Of a stretch of 64,000 nucleotides of DNA, positions 17,912 through 26,404 are shown piece after piece. Source of the DNA: Streptomyces drozdowiczii (lineage in GTDB: Bacteria > Actinomycetota > Actinomycetes > Streptomycetales > Streptomycetaceae). Under the pieces are notes generated by a model. That model saw only the letters and a list, made by a program, of their open reading frames with translations. It searched no databases and had not been told where the DNA came from. The number at the start of each line of letters is the position of its first letter. The stretch's first letter is position 1. Made by a program: the position numbers and the translations under genes. Location: the NCBI RefSeq assembly GCF_026167665.1, contig NZ_CP098740.1, forward strand, positions 1,426,001-1,490,000. Reading direction: 5' to 3'.

Positions 17912-18796
17912 GTGTCATTTGTCGAGATCGAGATCGCCAGTCAGCCGGAGTGCTGGCGCCGCGCAGCGGAGCTGGCACCGAGTCACGCGGCCGCGCTGCC
18001 CGCGGCCGGCGAGCGCGTCGCCGTCGTCGGCTGCGGCACCTCGTTCTACATGGCTCAGGCATACGCCTCGCTCCGTGAGGAGTCCGGGCAGGGCGAGACC
18101 GATGCCTTCGCCGCGTCCGAGTTCCCCACCCGCCGCCGCTACGACCGGGTCGTCGCGCTCACCCGCTCCGGCACCACGACCGAGGTCCTCGAACTCCTCG
18201 ACCGGCTGCGCGGCACCACGCCCACGGTGGCCATCACCGCCGACCCGGAGACCCCGGTGATGACGGCCGCCGACGCGGTCGTCGTCCTCGACTTCGCGGA
18301 CGAACAGTCCGTCGTCCAGACCCGGTTCGCCACCACCCTGCTCACGCTGCTGCGCGCGCACCTCGGTCTGCACACCGACGCCGTGGTCCGGGACGCGGAG
18401 CGGGCGCTCGCCAAGCCGCTGCCGGAGGGCCTGGTGGACTGCACGCAGTTCTCGTTCCTCGGGCGGGGCTGGACGGCGGGCCTCGCCAACGAGGCGGCGC
18501 TCAAGATGAAGGAGGCGTCGCTGTCCTGGACCGAGTCGTACGCCGCGATGGAGTACCGCCACGGCCCGATCTCCATCGCCACCGACACGACCGCCACCTG
18601 GATGTTCGGCGCCGCGCCCGAGGGGCTGCGCGAACAGCTCCTGGAGACCGGTGCCCGCTGGGTGCAGAGCGATCTGGACCCGCTGGCCGACCTGATCCGC
18701 GTCCAGCGCCTGGCCGTCGCCCGCGCCACCGCCCGCGGCCTCGACCCGGACGCTCCGCGCCACCTGACCCGCTCGGTGGTCCTGGCGGACGCCTGA
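17912..18796 (+). CDS. SIS-domain sugar isomerase/deaminase (AgaS/GlmS-C like)
   Basis: A 294-residue protein with two SIS (phosphosugar-binding) domains. The first has VAVVGCGTSFYMAQAYASL (about 36-55) and the Ser/Thr-rich phosphate loop TRSGTTTEVLEL. The second has FLGRGWTAGLANEAALKMKEASLSWTES. This arrangement resembles the isomerase half of GlmS and AgaS-type tagatose/galactosamine-6-phosphate enzymes, but no glutaminase domain is present. The start is GTG 17912 with GGAG eight bases before it. Its likely role is catabolism of an amino sugar or related sugar phosphate brought in by the neighbouring transporter. Confidence 0.88.
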   Translation: MSFVEIEIASQPECWRRAAELAPSHAAALPAAGERVAVVGCGTSFYMAQAYASLREESGQGETDAFAASEFPTRRRYDRVVALTRSGTTTEVLELLDRLRGTTPTVAITADPETPVMTAADAVVVLDFADEQSVVQTRFATTLLTLLRAHLGLHTDAVVRDAERALAKPLPEGLVDCTQFSFLGRGWTAGLANEAALKMKEASLSWTESYAAMEYRHGPISIATDTTATWMFGAAPEGLREQLLETGARWVQSDLDPLADLIRVQRLAVARATARGLDPDAPRHLTRSVVLADA

Positions 18797-18808
18797 TGCC
18801 GCACCGCG

Positions 18809-18855
18809 CCTCGAACGCCGGCCGGGCTGACATTCAGCCCGGCCGGCGTTCGAGG
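18809..18855. terminator. Very strong 22-bp hairpin, bidirectional terminator
   Basis: A perfect 22-bp inverted repeat (18809-18830 with 18834-18855) with only a three-base loop CAT. It lies between the convergent SIS gene and the small acidic-protein gene. It would terminate both transcripts and is the longest perfect hairpin noticed in the window. Confidence 0.85.
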
Positions 18856-18868
18856 CGGAGGGTCCCCG

Positions 18869-19378
18869 TCAGGACTCCTCGAAATGCGTGTCCAGGATCG
18901 CGTCGAAGTTCTCGGTCCACTCCTTGAGGCTGCCGCGCGACGGCGCCTCGACCTCGCCGTTGAACCAGCGCTGGGACGACAGGTGGACGGTCACGGTGAA
19001 CCGGCGGCCGAAGCGGGCCGGCTTCAGCTCGACCGCGCCGATCTCGTCCCAGCCGAAGTCCGCCTCCTGGTCGTCCAGCGTGAACCGGACGCCCCCGGGC
19101 CCGGCCGAGATCGAGCCGCGCCGGTCGCTCACCTCGAACGAGGGCCCCTCGGCGGCCTCTTCGTCGGTCTCCTCCTGCTCCTCCTCGTCCTCCTCCTGCG
19201 CCACCGGCACCTCGTCGGCCGGCTCGGGGACGGCGTCCGCGACGGCGGGCTCCTCGGTGTTCTCCGGCTCCTCCTCCACCGCTTGCGCGGGTCGGGGGGC
19301 CGTGAGACCGGGGATGTACGCCGGGTCGGTCCCTGCGGCGTACGCGGGCTGGGTCTTCGGGTCTATGCGCTGCTCCAC
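18869..19378 (-). CDS. Acidic hypothetical protein with C-terminal globular domain
   Basis: About 169 residues, not assigned to a named family. Residues 35-90 are very rich in Glu, Pro and Ala, including a Glu/Asp run, and are probably disordered. The C-terminal 80 residues (SFEVSDRRGSISAGPGG to the end) look like a compact beta domain with FGWDEIGAVELKPARFGRRF, resembling PH-like folds seen in Streptomyces proteins. The start is taken as GTG 19378 (VEQRIDPKTQPAYA). No signal peptide or membrane helix is seen. It is convergent with the SIS gene. Confidence 0.75.
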   Translation of the reverse strand: MEQRIDPKTQPAYAAGTDPAYIPGLTAPRPAQAVEEEPENTEEPAVADAVPEPADEVPVAQEEDEEEQEETDEEAAEGPSFEVSDRRGSISAGPGGVRFTLDDQEADFGWDEIGAVELKPARFGRRFTVTVHLSSQRWFNGEVEAPSRGSLKEWTENFDAILDTHFEES

Positions 19379-19484
19379 GGCGGGCAGTATGGCCGACGAA
19401 CCTGTACGGGGCCAGTAAGAGCGGGTCGGGGGACGGACCCGGCCGCCAGGTCCGTCCCCCACGCGCGGGGCCCCGCGCCCCGCG

Positions 19485-22214
19485 TCAGCCGGTGGCGCAG
19501 ACCTCGTCGCCCAGCGAGAAGGCGTCGGGGGCCGTGTTGCCGCCGGTCAGTGTGCCGGTGAAGCCGAAGCCCGCGGACGCGCCCGGCGCCACCCGGCCGT
19601 TCCAGGAGACGTTGGCGGCCGTCACCTTCGCCCCGTCCTGAGCGGCCGTCGCGTTCCACATCTGGCCGACCTTCTGACCGTCCGGGAAGGTCCAGGCGAG
19701 CTTCCAGCCGTTCAGCTCCGTGCTGCCCGTGTTGGTGAGGGTCACATCGGCCTGGAATCCGCCGGACCACTGGTTGGTGACCTTGTACGTCACCGAACAG
19801 GCGGCGTCACCCGGGTCGGTGCCGGGATCCGTACCCGGATCGGTGCCGGGATCCGTGCCCGGGTCGGTGCCGGGGTCGGTGCCGCCCCCGTCCGAGGAGT
19901 CGCCGTACATGATTCCGCGCCCGTTGGTGGACACGTACACCCGGCCGAAGACGCGCGGGTCGCCCGTGATCGCGGCGCCGGTCCAACCCCACTGGTGGGC
20001 ATCGTCGTTGATGCGGGTCCAGGAGGCCCCCGCGTCGGTGGAGCGGAAGATGCCGCGCACCCCGCCGATCTTCGCGGAGACGAACAGCGTCCGGTACGAG
20101 GCGCCCGCCGCCGCCTTGCCGAAGCCGACGGAGTCCGCCTCGCCGACGCCGCTCAGCCGGGTGAACGTCGCCCCCGAGTCGGTCGAGTGCCACAGGCCGT
20201 ACGCGCCCGTCGCGGCGCCGCCCGCCAGCCAGATGTCGCCCTCGGTGCCGGGGACCGCCTTGAAGCGGACGTTGCCCTCGGTGGGCAGGCCGCTCGACGC
20301 CTTCGCCGTGAAGGTCGCGCCGCCGTCCGTGGAGACGTAGAAGGTGCCGGCCTTGAACCCGTAGAACTTCTTCGGGTTCTTCCGGTCCGACTCGACCGTC
20401 GCGCCCTGCGGTATCCCGGTGGACGCCGACCACGAACTCCCGTACCCGGTCGTGTGATGCACCCCGGCGCCCTCGGGGCTCCAGACGAAGCCGCTCGCGT
20501 CGGCCGCCGCCGCGACCGTGCCGCCGCCGGTCACCCCGGACGGCTCGGAGCCCTGGAACCAGTTGGAGCCGTTGTCCGTCGAGAAGCCGATGTGCGGCGC
20601 GGCGTCGGCGCTGCCGACCCGGACCACCGTGTTCGGGCTGCTCTCGGCGAAGTCGATGCTCGTGGTGGAGGTGAGGTTGGGCGAGGTGAACATCATGTCC
20701 GGCACGGCGTCGAGATCGGTGTGCCGGAAGCCCCCGATGTCACCGAGCGCGCTGAGCAGCGGCGCCCCGGACGGCGGGCTGGCCAGGTCGTTGACGGCGG
20801 TCTCCTCCAGGCCCTTCACCATCGGCGTGATTGTGAACTGGCTGCCGGAATCCCAGTTGGTGAGGTTCTCGGTGCCGTAGATCGTCGCGCCGGTGCCGTA
20901 CATCATGCGGTTCGAGTCGAACGGGTCGATCTCCAGCGCCTCCGTCATCCAGCCCAGCTTGGGCGTGGTCTCCGGCGGCGTCGGGTTGGCGCCCCAGGTC
21001 AGCCACGGCACCGAGGAGACGTCCTGGGTGAAGCGGTTGGAGCGGTTGGGGTAGCTGGTGTAGTCCCACGCCTGGGTCCAGGTCGCGCCACTGTCCGTGG
21101 AGCGGAAGATCTGGGTGTCGGGCCACCAGGAGCTGTACGCGGTCGCCATCACCGTGCCGGGGTGCTGCCGGTCCACGGTGAGCCCGCTGAAGCCGTAGTA
21201 GGTGTCGGCCTCGGCGACCGGGCTGACGTCCTTCCACTCCCCCGTCGCGGTGGTGTACCGCCAGATCCGCCCCTTGCCGCCGTCGTACGGGCCGCCGGTG
21301 TCGCTCAGGGTCAGATAGAGGTAGCCGTTGTCGGAGTCCAGTACGCCCTTGTGCGCCAGGTATCCGGTCGGCTGCCCGGCGATCCGCGACCAGGTGGTCC
21401 CGCCGTCCGTGGAGCGGTAGACGGTGTTCGCCTTGTCGGCGACCCCGACGTAGATGTCCTGGGTGGCGCTGCCCCTGCTGCCGCTGCGCTCGTCGAACGT
21501 CACCCAGACGATGCCCTGGTTGTCGTTGCCGTAGCCGCTGGTGTCGGTCGGGTCCTGGGAGTAGTTCCCCGGATTGGGGAAGGCCGTCACCTCGGACCAG
21601 GTGGCGCCCGAATCGGTGGACCGCCAGAGGCCGTTGCCGCTCGGTGCGCCGAGGTAGAGCACGGAGTTCTTGTTCGGGTCGATCGCGAGGCGTTCGCCCA
21701 TGCCCCGGCCCGGCATGTTGCCGCCGAGCTTGAAGGGCAGGGTGCTCGCCTTCCAGGTCGCGCCCCGGTCCGACGAGCGCAGTACCGCGCCGTTGGTGGG
21801 GTCCCAGTCGTTGGTGTACGTGCCCACGGCGGCGTACACCTTGTCCGGGTCGACGGAGTCCGATGCCAGGCTCACCACCCCGGTCCAGCCCCAGTGGTCC
21901 CAGTCCACCCAGTCCAGCAGCGGCTTCCACTGCTTGCCGGCCTGGTCCCAGCGGTAGGCGCCGCCGATGTCCGTGCGGGCGTAGGCGAGGTTCTTCTCGG
22001 ACCGGTTGAAGACGATCCCGGGGACGAAACCGCCGCCGTCGATACGGACGTTCTTCCAGTCGTACGTGTCCGCCGCGAGGGACACATCGGATGCCTGGGC
22101 GGACGCGGTGGCGCCATGGTCTCGCGCCGACGCCGGCGCACCGGCGGCGAAGAGCCCGGCGGTGAGGGTGAGTGCCGCCACCAGGGCGGCGAAGGGTCTT
22201 GCGCTTGTGCGCAC
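19485..22214 (-). CDS. Secreted GH74 xyloglucanase with CBM2 cellulose-binding domain
   Basis: A 909-residue secreted glycoside hydrolase. A signal peptide (residues 1-30, ending PASA) precedes a twin seven-bladed propeller of BNR-like repeats (many RSTDSGATW motifs). The two catalytic-type segments are ARTDIGGAYRW (about 80) and LGDIGGFRH (about 500). A (TDPG)6 linker near residue 795 joins a C-terminal CBM2 (ACSVTYKVTNQWSGGFQ onwards, ending at CATG). The start is GTG 22214 with GGAGGAG eight bases upstream. A perfect CebR-type palindrome lies 59-72 bases upstream, indicating induction by cello-oligosaccharides. Confidence 0.94.
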   Translation of the reverse strand: MRTSARPFAALVAALTLTAGLFAAGAPASARDHGATASAQASDVSLAADTYDWKNVRIDGGGFVPGIVFNRSEKNLAYARTDIGGAYRWDQAGKQWKPLLDWVDWDHWGWTGVVSLASDSVDPDKVYAAVGTYTNDWDPTNGAVLRSSDRGATWKASTLPFKLGGNMPGRGMGERLAIDPNKNSVLYLGAPSGNGLWRSTDSGATWSEVTAFPNPGNYSQDPTDTSGYGNDNQGIVWVTFDERSGSRGSATQDIYVGVADKANTVYRSTDGGTTWSRIAGQPTGYLAHKGVLDSDNGYLYLTLSDTGGPYDGGKGRIWRYTTATGEWKDVSPVAEADTYYGFSGLTVDRQHPGTVMATAYSSWWPDTQIFRSTDSGATWTQAWDYTSYPNRSNRFTQDVSSVPWLTWGANPTPPETTPKLGWMTEALEIDPFDSNRMMYGTGATIYGTENLTNWDSGSQFTITPMVKGLEETAVNDLASPPSGAPLLSALGDIGGFRHTDLDAVPDMMFTSPNLTSTTSIDFAESSPNTVVRVGSADAAPHIGFSTDNGSNWFQGSEPSGVTGGGTVAAAADASGFVWSPEGAGVHHTTGYGSSWSASTGIPQGATVESDRKNPKKFYGFKAGTFYVSTDGGATFTAKASSGLPTEGNVRFKAVPGTEGDIWLAGGAATGAYGLWHSTDSGATFTRLSGVGEADSVGFGKAAAGASYRTLFVSAKIGGVRGIFRSTDAGASWTRINDDAHQWGWTGAAITGDPRVFGRVYVSTNGRGIMYGDSSDGGGTDPGTDPGTDPGTDPGTDPGTDPGDAACSVTYKVTNQWSGGFQADVTLTNTGSTELNGWKLAWTFPDGQKVGQMWNATAAQDGAKVTAANVSWNGRVAPGASAGFGFTGTLTGGNTAPDAFSLGDEVCATG
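19811..19880 (-). repeat. Tandem 12-bp repeat encoding the TDPG linker
   Basis: About six imperfect copies of a 12-bp unit (minus-strand sense ACCGACCCGGGC with variants) encode TDPG repeats joining the GH74 catalytic domain and the CBM2. Such Pro/Thr-rich linkers are normal in actinobacterial cellulases. Copy number could vary between strains or be mis-assembled. Confidence 0.8.
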
Positions 22215-22272
22215 GGGAACGTCTCCTCCGAACAGGACCGCCGACAACGGCGGTTAAGGGCGTGAACGGATG

Positions 22273-22286
22273 TGGGAGCGCTCCCA
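22273..22286. promoter_or_regulatory. CebR-type operator
   Basis: The perfect 14-bp palindrome TGGGAGCGCTCCCA matches the established binding site of CebR, the cellobiose/cellotriose-responsive LacI-family repressor of Streptomyces. It lies 59-72 bases before the xyloglucanase GTG start, a normal operator position. The DedA gene on the other strand starts 214 bases away and is less likely to be affected. Confidence 0.9.
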
Positions 22287-22500
22287 TTTCGCGTCCCGAT
22301 GGTAACGGCGCCGCCCCTCCGGGAGAAGAGAACGCGCAAGGTTCATCGGATGACTAGGGCGCGCCACCCTCGACGGGGGTGTTTGCGGTAAACCGCACCC
22401 CGGACGGCGGCGACCCTCATACCGGCGCGGCCCCCCGATTCCTAGCGTGGCCGGGAGCCGGGGCAGGGTGCCTCGGCTCCCGGCCGTCTGGAGCCCCTTC

Positions 22501-23175
22501 ATGCATCCCGTCCCACTCGCTCTGCCCCAGGAACCCGCCGGAGGTTTCGCCGGCTGGGCGGCCGACCTCATCGACACCCTCGGCGCTCCGGGGGCCGGTC
22601 TGGCCATCGCCCTGGAGAATCTCTTCCCGCCGCTACCGAGCGAGGTGATCCTGCCGCTGACCGGGTTCGCCGCCGGTCAGGGGGTGCTGTCGCTCGCCTC
22701 GGCGCTGTTCTGGACGACGCTCGGCTCGGTGGCGGGGGCGACGGTGCTGTACTGGATCGGGGCGTTGTTCGGGCGGGACCGGGTGCATGCGCTGTGGGCA
22801 CGGCTGCCCCTGGTGAGGGCCGCCGACCTGGAGCGCACCGAGGCGTGGTTCCTGCGGCACGGCACGAAGGCGGTGCTGCTGGGCCGGATGGTGCCGATCT
22901 TCCGGAGCCTGATCTCCGTACCGGCCGGCCTGGAACGCATGCCGCTTCCGACGTTCCTCGGGCTGACCGCGGTGGGCAGTCTGGCGTGGAACTCCGTCCT
23001 GGTGATGGCCGGTTACTGGCTCGGCGACCAGTGGGACACCGTCGGCGACTACGTCGGCGTGCTCTCCGAGACCGTGCTGCTGCTGGTCGCGGCGGCGCTG
23101 GTGCTGTACGTCGTCGTGCGCGTCCGGTCACGCGCGGCGGCGGGGCGGGCCAGGCACCGTCGGGGTGCCGGATGA
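22501..23175 (+). CDS. DedA-family membrane protein
   Basis: A 224-residue integral membrane protein of the DedA/SNARE-associated family. The motif NLFPPLPSEVILPLTGF lies near residues 38-55, followed by AVLLGRMVPIFRSLISVPAG (about 123-142) with the conserved arginines, and four to five hydrophobic helices including a long C-terminal one. DedA proteins act as lipid (undecaprenyl-phosphate or phospholipid) translocases. The start is ATG 22501. An in-frame GTG-type upstream start at 22447 is less likely. Its stop overlaps the histidine kinase start as ATGA, so the three genes form an operon. Confidence 0.9.
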   Translation: MHPVPLALPQEPAGGFAGWAADLIDTLGAPGAGLAIALENLFPPLPSEVILPLTGFAAGQGVLSLASALFWTTLGSVAGATVLYWIGALFGRDRVHALWARLPLVRAADLERTEAWFLRHGTKAVLLGRMVPIFRSLISVPAGLERMPLPTFLGLTAVGSLAWNSVLVMAGYWLGDQWDTVGDYVGVLSETVLLLVAAALVLYVVVRVRSRAAAGRARHRRGAG

Positions 23176-24422
23176 GCGGGACCGGCACTATGGTTCGCCA
23201 GGGCCCCGGCGAGAGAACCCCGGGCCGCGAGGCGGAGGGGCGGGGCGCGGTGCTGGAGGTCTCCCCCGGGGTGCCGGGCACGTCCGGTCACGGCCCGGCA
23301 GCCCGGCTGTCCCGGGTGACGGGGACGCTCCTCGGCTGCGCGTCGGCCCTCGCCGGGCTGGTGTACTTCGCGGTGGCCGGGACCCTCCTGGGGCCGCTCC
23401 TGCTGTGGCCCCGCACCAGGGTCGCCGCGCACCGCCTCCTGGTCGCCGGGGCCAGAAGGCTGGCCGAGGCGGAGCGGTGGCGCCGGTCCGCCTTCTTCAG
23501 CGACCTGTTCCCCGCGCACCGCGCCTCCGACGAGCAGGTCCTGCGCTATCTGGCCGGCCGCGTCTCCTCCGGGCTGCTGTGCGCGGTGGTGACCGCGCTG
23601 CTCGGGTTCGGCCTGGTGCTGGCCGGGCTGCTCGCGGTGGGCGTGGCCCGTGGCACGCTCGGCTGGGGCGAGTTGCCGGCCCAGGTGGCCCTGGGCTCCG
23701 TACTCCTCTTTCTCGACGTGCAGGGGCTGTTCTCGCTCGCCTCGCTGGACGCCCGGCTCGCCCGGGAGTGCTTCGGGCCCGACGACCGGGAGTTGCTGCG
23801 GCGGCGCATCGGTGAACTGGCCGCCAGCCGGGCCGCGGTGGTGCGGGCGGTGGACCGGGAGCGCCGGCGGGTCGAGCGGGACCTGCACGACGGGGTCCAG
23901 CAGCGTCTGGTCGCGCTGGCGATGCTGCTGGGCCGGGCCCGCCGCGCCCGGGACGCCGAGCGCGCCGACGCGCTGCTGGAGCAGGCGCACCGGGAGGCGG
24001 GCGAGGTGCTAGCCGAACTCCGCGAAGTCGCCTGGCGGGTGTATCCGACGGCGCTGGACAGCGTGGGTCTGCGGGAGGCGCTGGGCGGGGTCGCGGAGCG
24101 CTGCCCGATCCCGGTCCGGGTGGCGTACGAGGTCTCCGGGGAGCTGCCGGCGCCCGTGGAGACGGCCGCGTACTTCGTGGTGTCCGAGTCCGTGAACAAC
24201 GCCGCCAAGCACTCGGGCGCCGAGGGCATCGTGGTGAGCGTGGCGCGAAGGGAGGGCGTGCTGGCCGTGTGCGTCCAGGACGACGGGTGCGGCGGCGCGG
24301 ACCCGGAGGGCGGCGGGCTCGCCGGGCTGCGCGGCCGGGTCGCCGCGATCGACGGCATGCTGGACGTCCACAGCCCCGCCGGGGGCCCCACCACCGTGAC
24401 CGCGGAGCTGCCGTGCGTGTGA
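23172..24422 (+). CDS. NarL-type sensor histidine kinase
   Basis: A 416-residue membrane sensor kinase. The N-terminal half contains an Actinobacteria-type sensor region with two or three helices around residues 50-75 and 135-180. The HisKA_3 dimerisation box is ERRRVERDLHDGVQQR with phospho-acceptor His near residue 238. The HATPase domain has SESVNNAAKHSGA and DDGCGGADPEGGGLAGL. The start is ATG 23172, overlapping the DedA stop; MVRQGP at 23190 is an alternative. Its stop overlaps the response regulator start by ten bases. Confidence 0.92.
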   Translation: MSGTGTMVRQGPGERTPGREAEGRGAVLEVSPGVPGTSGHGPAARLSRVTGTLLGCASALAGLVYFAVAGTLLGPLLLWPRTRVAAHRLLVAGARRLAEAERWRRSAFFSDLFPAHRASDEQVLRYLAGRVSSGLLCAVVTALLGFGLVLAGLLAVGVARGTLGWGELPAQVALGSVLLFLDVQGLFSLASLDARLARECFGPDDRELLRRRIGELAASRAAVVRAVDRERRRVERDLHDGVQQRLVALAMLLGRARRARDAERADALLEQAHREAGEVLAELREVAWRVYPTALDSVGLREALGGVAERCPIPVRVAYEVSGELPAPVETAAYFVVSESVNNAAKHSGAEGIVVSVARREGVLAVCVQDDGCGGADPEGGGLAGLRGRVAAIDGMLDVHSPAGGPTTVTAELPCV

Positions 24423-25057
24423 TTCTCGCCGAGGACTCGATCCTGCTCAGGGAAGGCCTGGTCCGTCTGCTCACCGAGGAGGGCCATGAGGTCCTGGGCG
24501 CGGTGGGTGACGCGGAGTCGCTGCTGTCGCAGGTCGCGGCGCACGCGCCGGACGTCGTCGTCACCGACATCCGGATGCCGCCCACGCACAAGGACGAGGG
24601 GCTGCGCGCGGCGGTGGAGATCCGGGCGCGGCGGCCGGACGTCGGCGTGCTCGTGCTCTCCCAGTACGTGGAGCGGAACTACGCCGCCCGGCTGCTCGCC
24701 GAGAACGCGGAGCGGGTCGGGTATCTGCTCAAGGACCGGGTGGCGCAGGTGGAGGAGTTCCTGGACTCGCTGGAGCGCATCCACGCGGGCGGGGCCGTCT
24801 TCGACCCGGAGGTCGTACGGCAGTTGGTCATCCGCAGCACGCACGGTGATCCGCTCTCACGGCTGACCCCGCGCGAGCACACCGTCCTGGAGGCGCTGGC
24901 GCAGGGCCACACCAACGCGGCCATCGCGCGGAAGCTGCACATCTCGCTGAGTGCCGTCGAGAAGAATCTCAACGCCGTCTTCGACAAGCTGGGTCTCGCG
25001 CACACCACCGGCTACAACCGGCGCGTCCTCGCCGTGCTGCGCTATCTGGAGGCGTGA
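24413..25057 (+). CDS. LuxR/NarL-family response regulator
   Basis: A 214-residue two-component regulator paired with the upstream kinase. The receiver domain has acidic pocket EDS (about 7-9), phospho-acceptor Asp in VVVTDIRMPP (about 53) and Lys in YLLKDRV. The C-terminal LuxR helix-turn-helix is LTPREHTVLEALAQGHTN to AVEKNLNAVFDKLGL. The start is GTG 24413, overlapping the kinase gene. It ends four bases from the convergent zinc-ribbon gene. A role in envelope stress is suggested by the DedA partner, but that is inference. Confidence 0.93.
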   Translation: MRVILAEDSILLREGLVRLLTEEGHEVLGAVGDAESLLSQVAAHAPDVVVTDIRMPPTHKDEGLRAAVEIRARRPDVGVLVLSQYVERNYAARLLAENAERVGYLLKDRVAQVEEFLDSLERIHAGGAVFDPEVVRQLVIRSTHGDPLSRLTPREHTVLEALAQGHTNAAIARKLHISLSAVEKNLNAVFDKLGLAHTTGYNRRVLAVLRYLEA

Positions 25058-25061
25058 GCCC

Positions 25062-25469
25062 TCAGTACCAGCCGGCCGAGCCGGGCGGGTCGCAGACCTC
25101 GAGTACGACCTCGCCGGCCACGGAGGTGCGGCCGCCGAGCGGTCGTACCCGGTCGCCGACGTTCACGAGGTGCGGGGCCGCGCCCACGATCCGGCAGCGG
25201 TAGACGAAGCCTTCGGGGAAGCGGACCAGGGACTCGTTGCGCATGATGCGCGAGTAGCGGTTGACCACGTTGGAGCGGATGACCACGCCGTGGCCGTCGC
25301 TGTGCGCGGATTCGAGGTCGCTCGACGCGCAGACGGGGCACAGGAGTTTGCGGAAGGAGGCGGTGTGGCACCAGCGGCACACCTGATAGACGAGCCCTTC
25401 CTGGCTGGTGTGCGCCTCCGCCGCCTCGCGGGCCGGCCGCCCCATCACGTCGGTTCCGGTACTGAACAC
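25062..25469 (-). CDS. Zinc-ribbon/OB-fold (DUF35-like) protein
   Basis: A 135-residue protein with a zinc ribbon (VCRWCHTASFRKLLCPVCAS, two CxxC pairs near residues 31-48) followed by a beta-rich OB-type region with FPEGFVYRCRIVG and NVGDRVRPLGG. This resembles DUF35/Zn-ribbon acyl-CoA-associated proteins that partner thiolases and polyketide or fatty-acid enzymes. No such enzyme is adjacent here. The start is GTG 25469 with GGAGG upstream. A longer frame to 25559 lacks support. Two copies of a TetR-type palindrome lie 64-98 bases upstream. Confidence 0.8.
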   Translation of the reverse strand: MFSTGTDVMGRPAREAAEAHTSQEGLVYQVCRWCHTASFRKLLCPVCASSDLESAHSDGHGVVIRSNVVNRYSRIMRNESLVRFPEGFVYRCRIVGAAPHLVNVGDRVRPLGGRTSVAGEVVLEVCDPPGSAGWY

Positions 25470-25532
25470 GTTCCGCCTCCCGCGCTCGACTCGGTGCGCC
25501 GCAGCTTCGGCGACGGCACACCGGCACCGTAT

Positions 25533-25545
25533 GGCACTTAGTTCC
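25533..25545. promoter_or_regulatory. TetR-type operator, copy 1 (imperfect)
   Basis: GGCACTTAGTTCC is a one-mismatch version of the palindrome GGCACTnAGTGCC. Its centre is 22 bp from the perfect copy at 25555-25567, about two helical turns, upstream of the zinc-ribbon gene. Confidence 0.6.
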
Positions 25546-25554
25546 AGGAGTAAA

Positions 25555-25567
25555 GGCACTGAGTGCC
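25555..25567. promoter_or_regulatory. TetR-type operator, copy 2 (perfect palindrome)
   Basis: GGCACTGAGTGCC is a perfect 13-bp palindrome between the zinc-ribbon gene start and the TetR gene stop. Together with the copy beside it and the one at 26405-26417, it suggests control of the zinc-ribbon gene by the neighbouring TetR protein. Confidence 0.65.
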
Positions 25568-25598
25568 GCGAACTCGCGAAGGGGCCGCCCCGGGGCCC

Positions 25599-26351
25599 TT
25601 ACGCGGTGCCGAGCGCGGACTCGATGTGCTGCACCACGCGCCACATCGGGGCGCCCTTGCGCGCGACCATGACGATCACCTCTTCGTCGCTCACGGCGGA
25701 GGAGACGGCGGCGGTCTCCGGCTCAGGCGCGGGCGCGACGGGCCGCGCCTCCGCCCCGCCCCACACCGCGCGCACCAGCTCCAGGGCCCGGTCCACCTCG
25801 GCCCCCGCGTCACCCTTGCCGCCCGAACGCAGCCAGGACCGCAGCCCGTTGTTGTGCGCGGCGACGACCGAGGCGGCGATCACCTCGGCGCGCAGCGCGG
25901 CGTCGGGCCCGGCGTCCGGGTCGTCGGCCCAGCGGCGCTCCAGATAGCCGGCGAGGGTCCGCTCGTAACGGCGCACCACGGAGAGCTCGTACGTGCGAAG
26001 GCCGGGCACCTCGCGGGTGAGCCGGTAGCGCTGCACGGAGAACTCGGGCTTCTCCGCGTACATCCGCAGCACCAGCCTGGCCCCGTCGCACACCGTGGCG
26101 ACCGGGTCCGTGCCGTCGGCGTCCGCCAGGAAGGCGGTCATGTCCGCGAGGCAGCCCTCGTGGTCGGGGAAGACCGCGTCCTCCTTGGAGGGGAAGTAGC
26201 GGAAGAAGGACCGCCGCCCCACCCCGGCCCGGGCGACGATGTCGTCCACCGTGGTCCGCTCGAACCCGCGCTCCAGGAAGAGCGCGAAGGCCGCCTCGGC
26301 GAGCACGTCACGCATGGGGGGCTTCTTGGCCGGCCGGCGGTCTTCGGTCAT
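25599..26351 (-). CDS. TetR-family transcriptional regulator
   Basis: A 250-residue TetR regulator. The N-terminal helix-turn-helix is EAAFALFLERGFERTTVDDIVARAGVGRRSFFRYFPSKEDAVF, split here over residues about 19-60 with the usual YF-SKE end. The C-terminal ligand domain is alpha-helical, followed by a Glu/Pro-rich segment near residue 215 and a short conserved tail. The start is ATG 26351 (MTEDRRPAKK). Upstream in-frame ATG 26387 is less likely. It is divergent from etfB, and the palindrome at 26405-26417 sits between them, so autoregulation and control of etfBA are plausible. Confidence 0.9.
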   Translation of the reverse strand: MTEDRRPAKKPPMRDVLAEAAFALFLERGFERTTVDDIVARAGVGRRSFFRYFPSKEDAVFPDHEGCLADMTAFLADADGTDPVATVCDGARLVLRMYAEKPEFSVQRYRLTREVPGLRTYELSVVRRYERTLAGYLERRWADDPDAGPDAALRAEVIAASVVAAHNNGLRSWLRSGGKGDAGAEVDRALELVRAVWGGAEARPVAPAPEPETAAVSSAVSDEEVIVMVARKGAPMWRVVQHIESALGTA

Positions 26352-26404
26352 GCCGGAAACGTAACACCGAAACCGGCCGTCCGGCACCGGGTACCTTTAC
26401 GAAG

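Noticed and set aside
19811..19880. CRISPR-like short repeats
   Set aside because: Contiguous 12-bp units without spacers, in frame, encoding the TDPG linker of the xyloglucanase.
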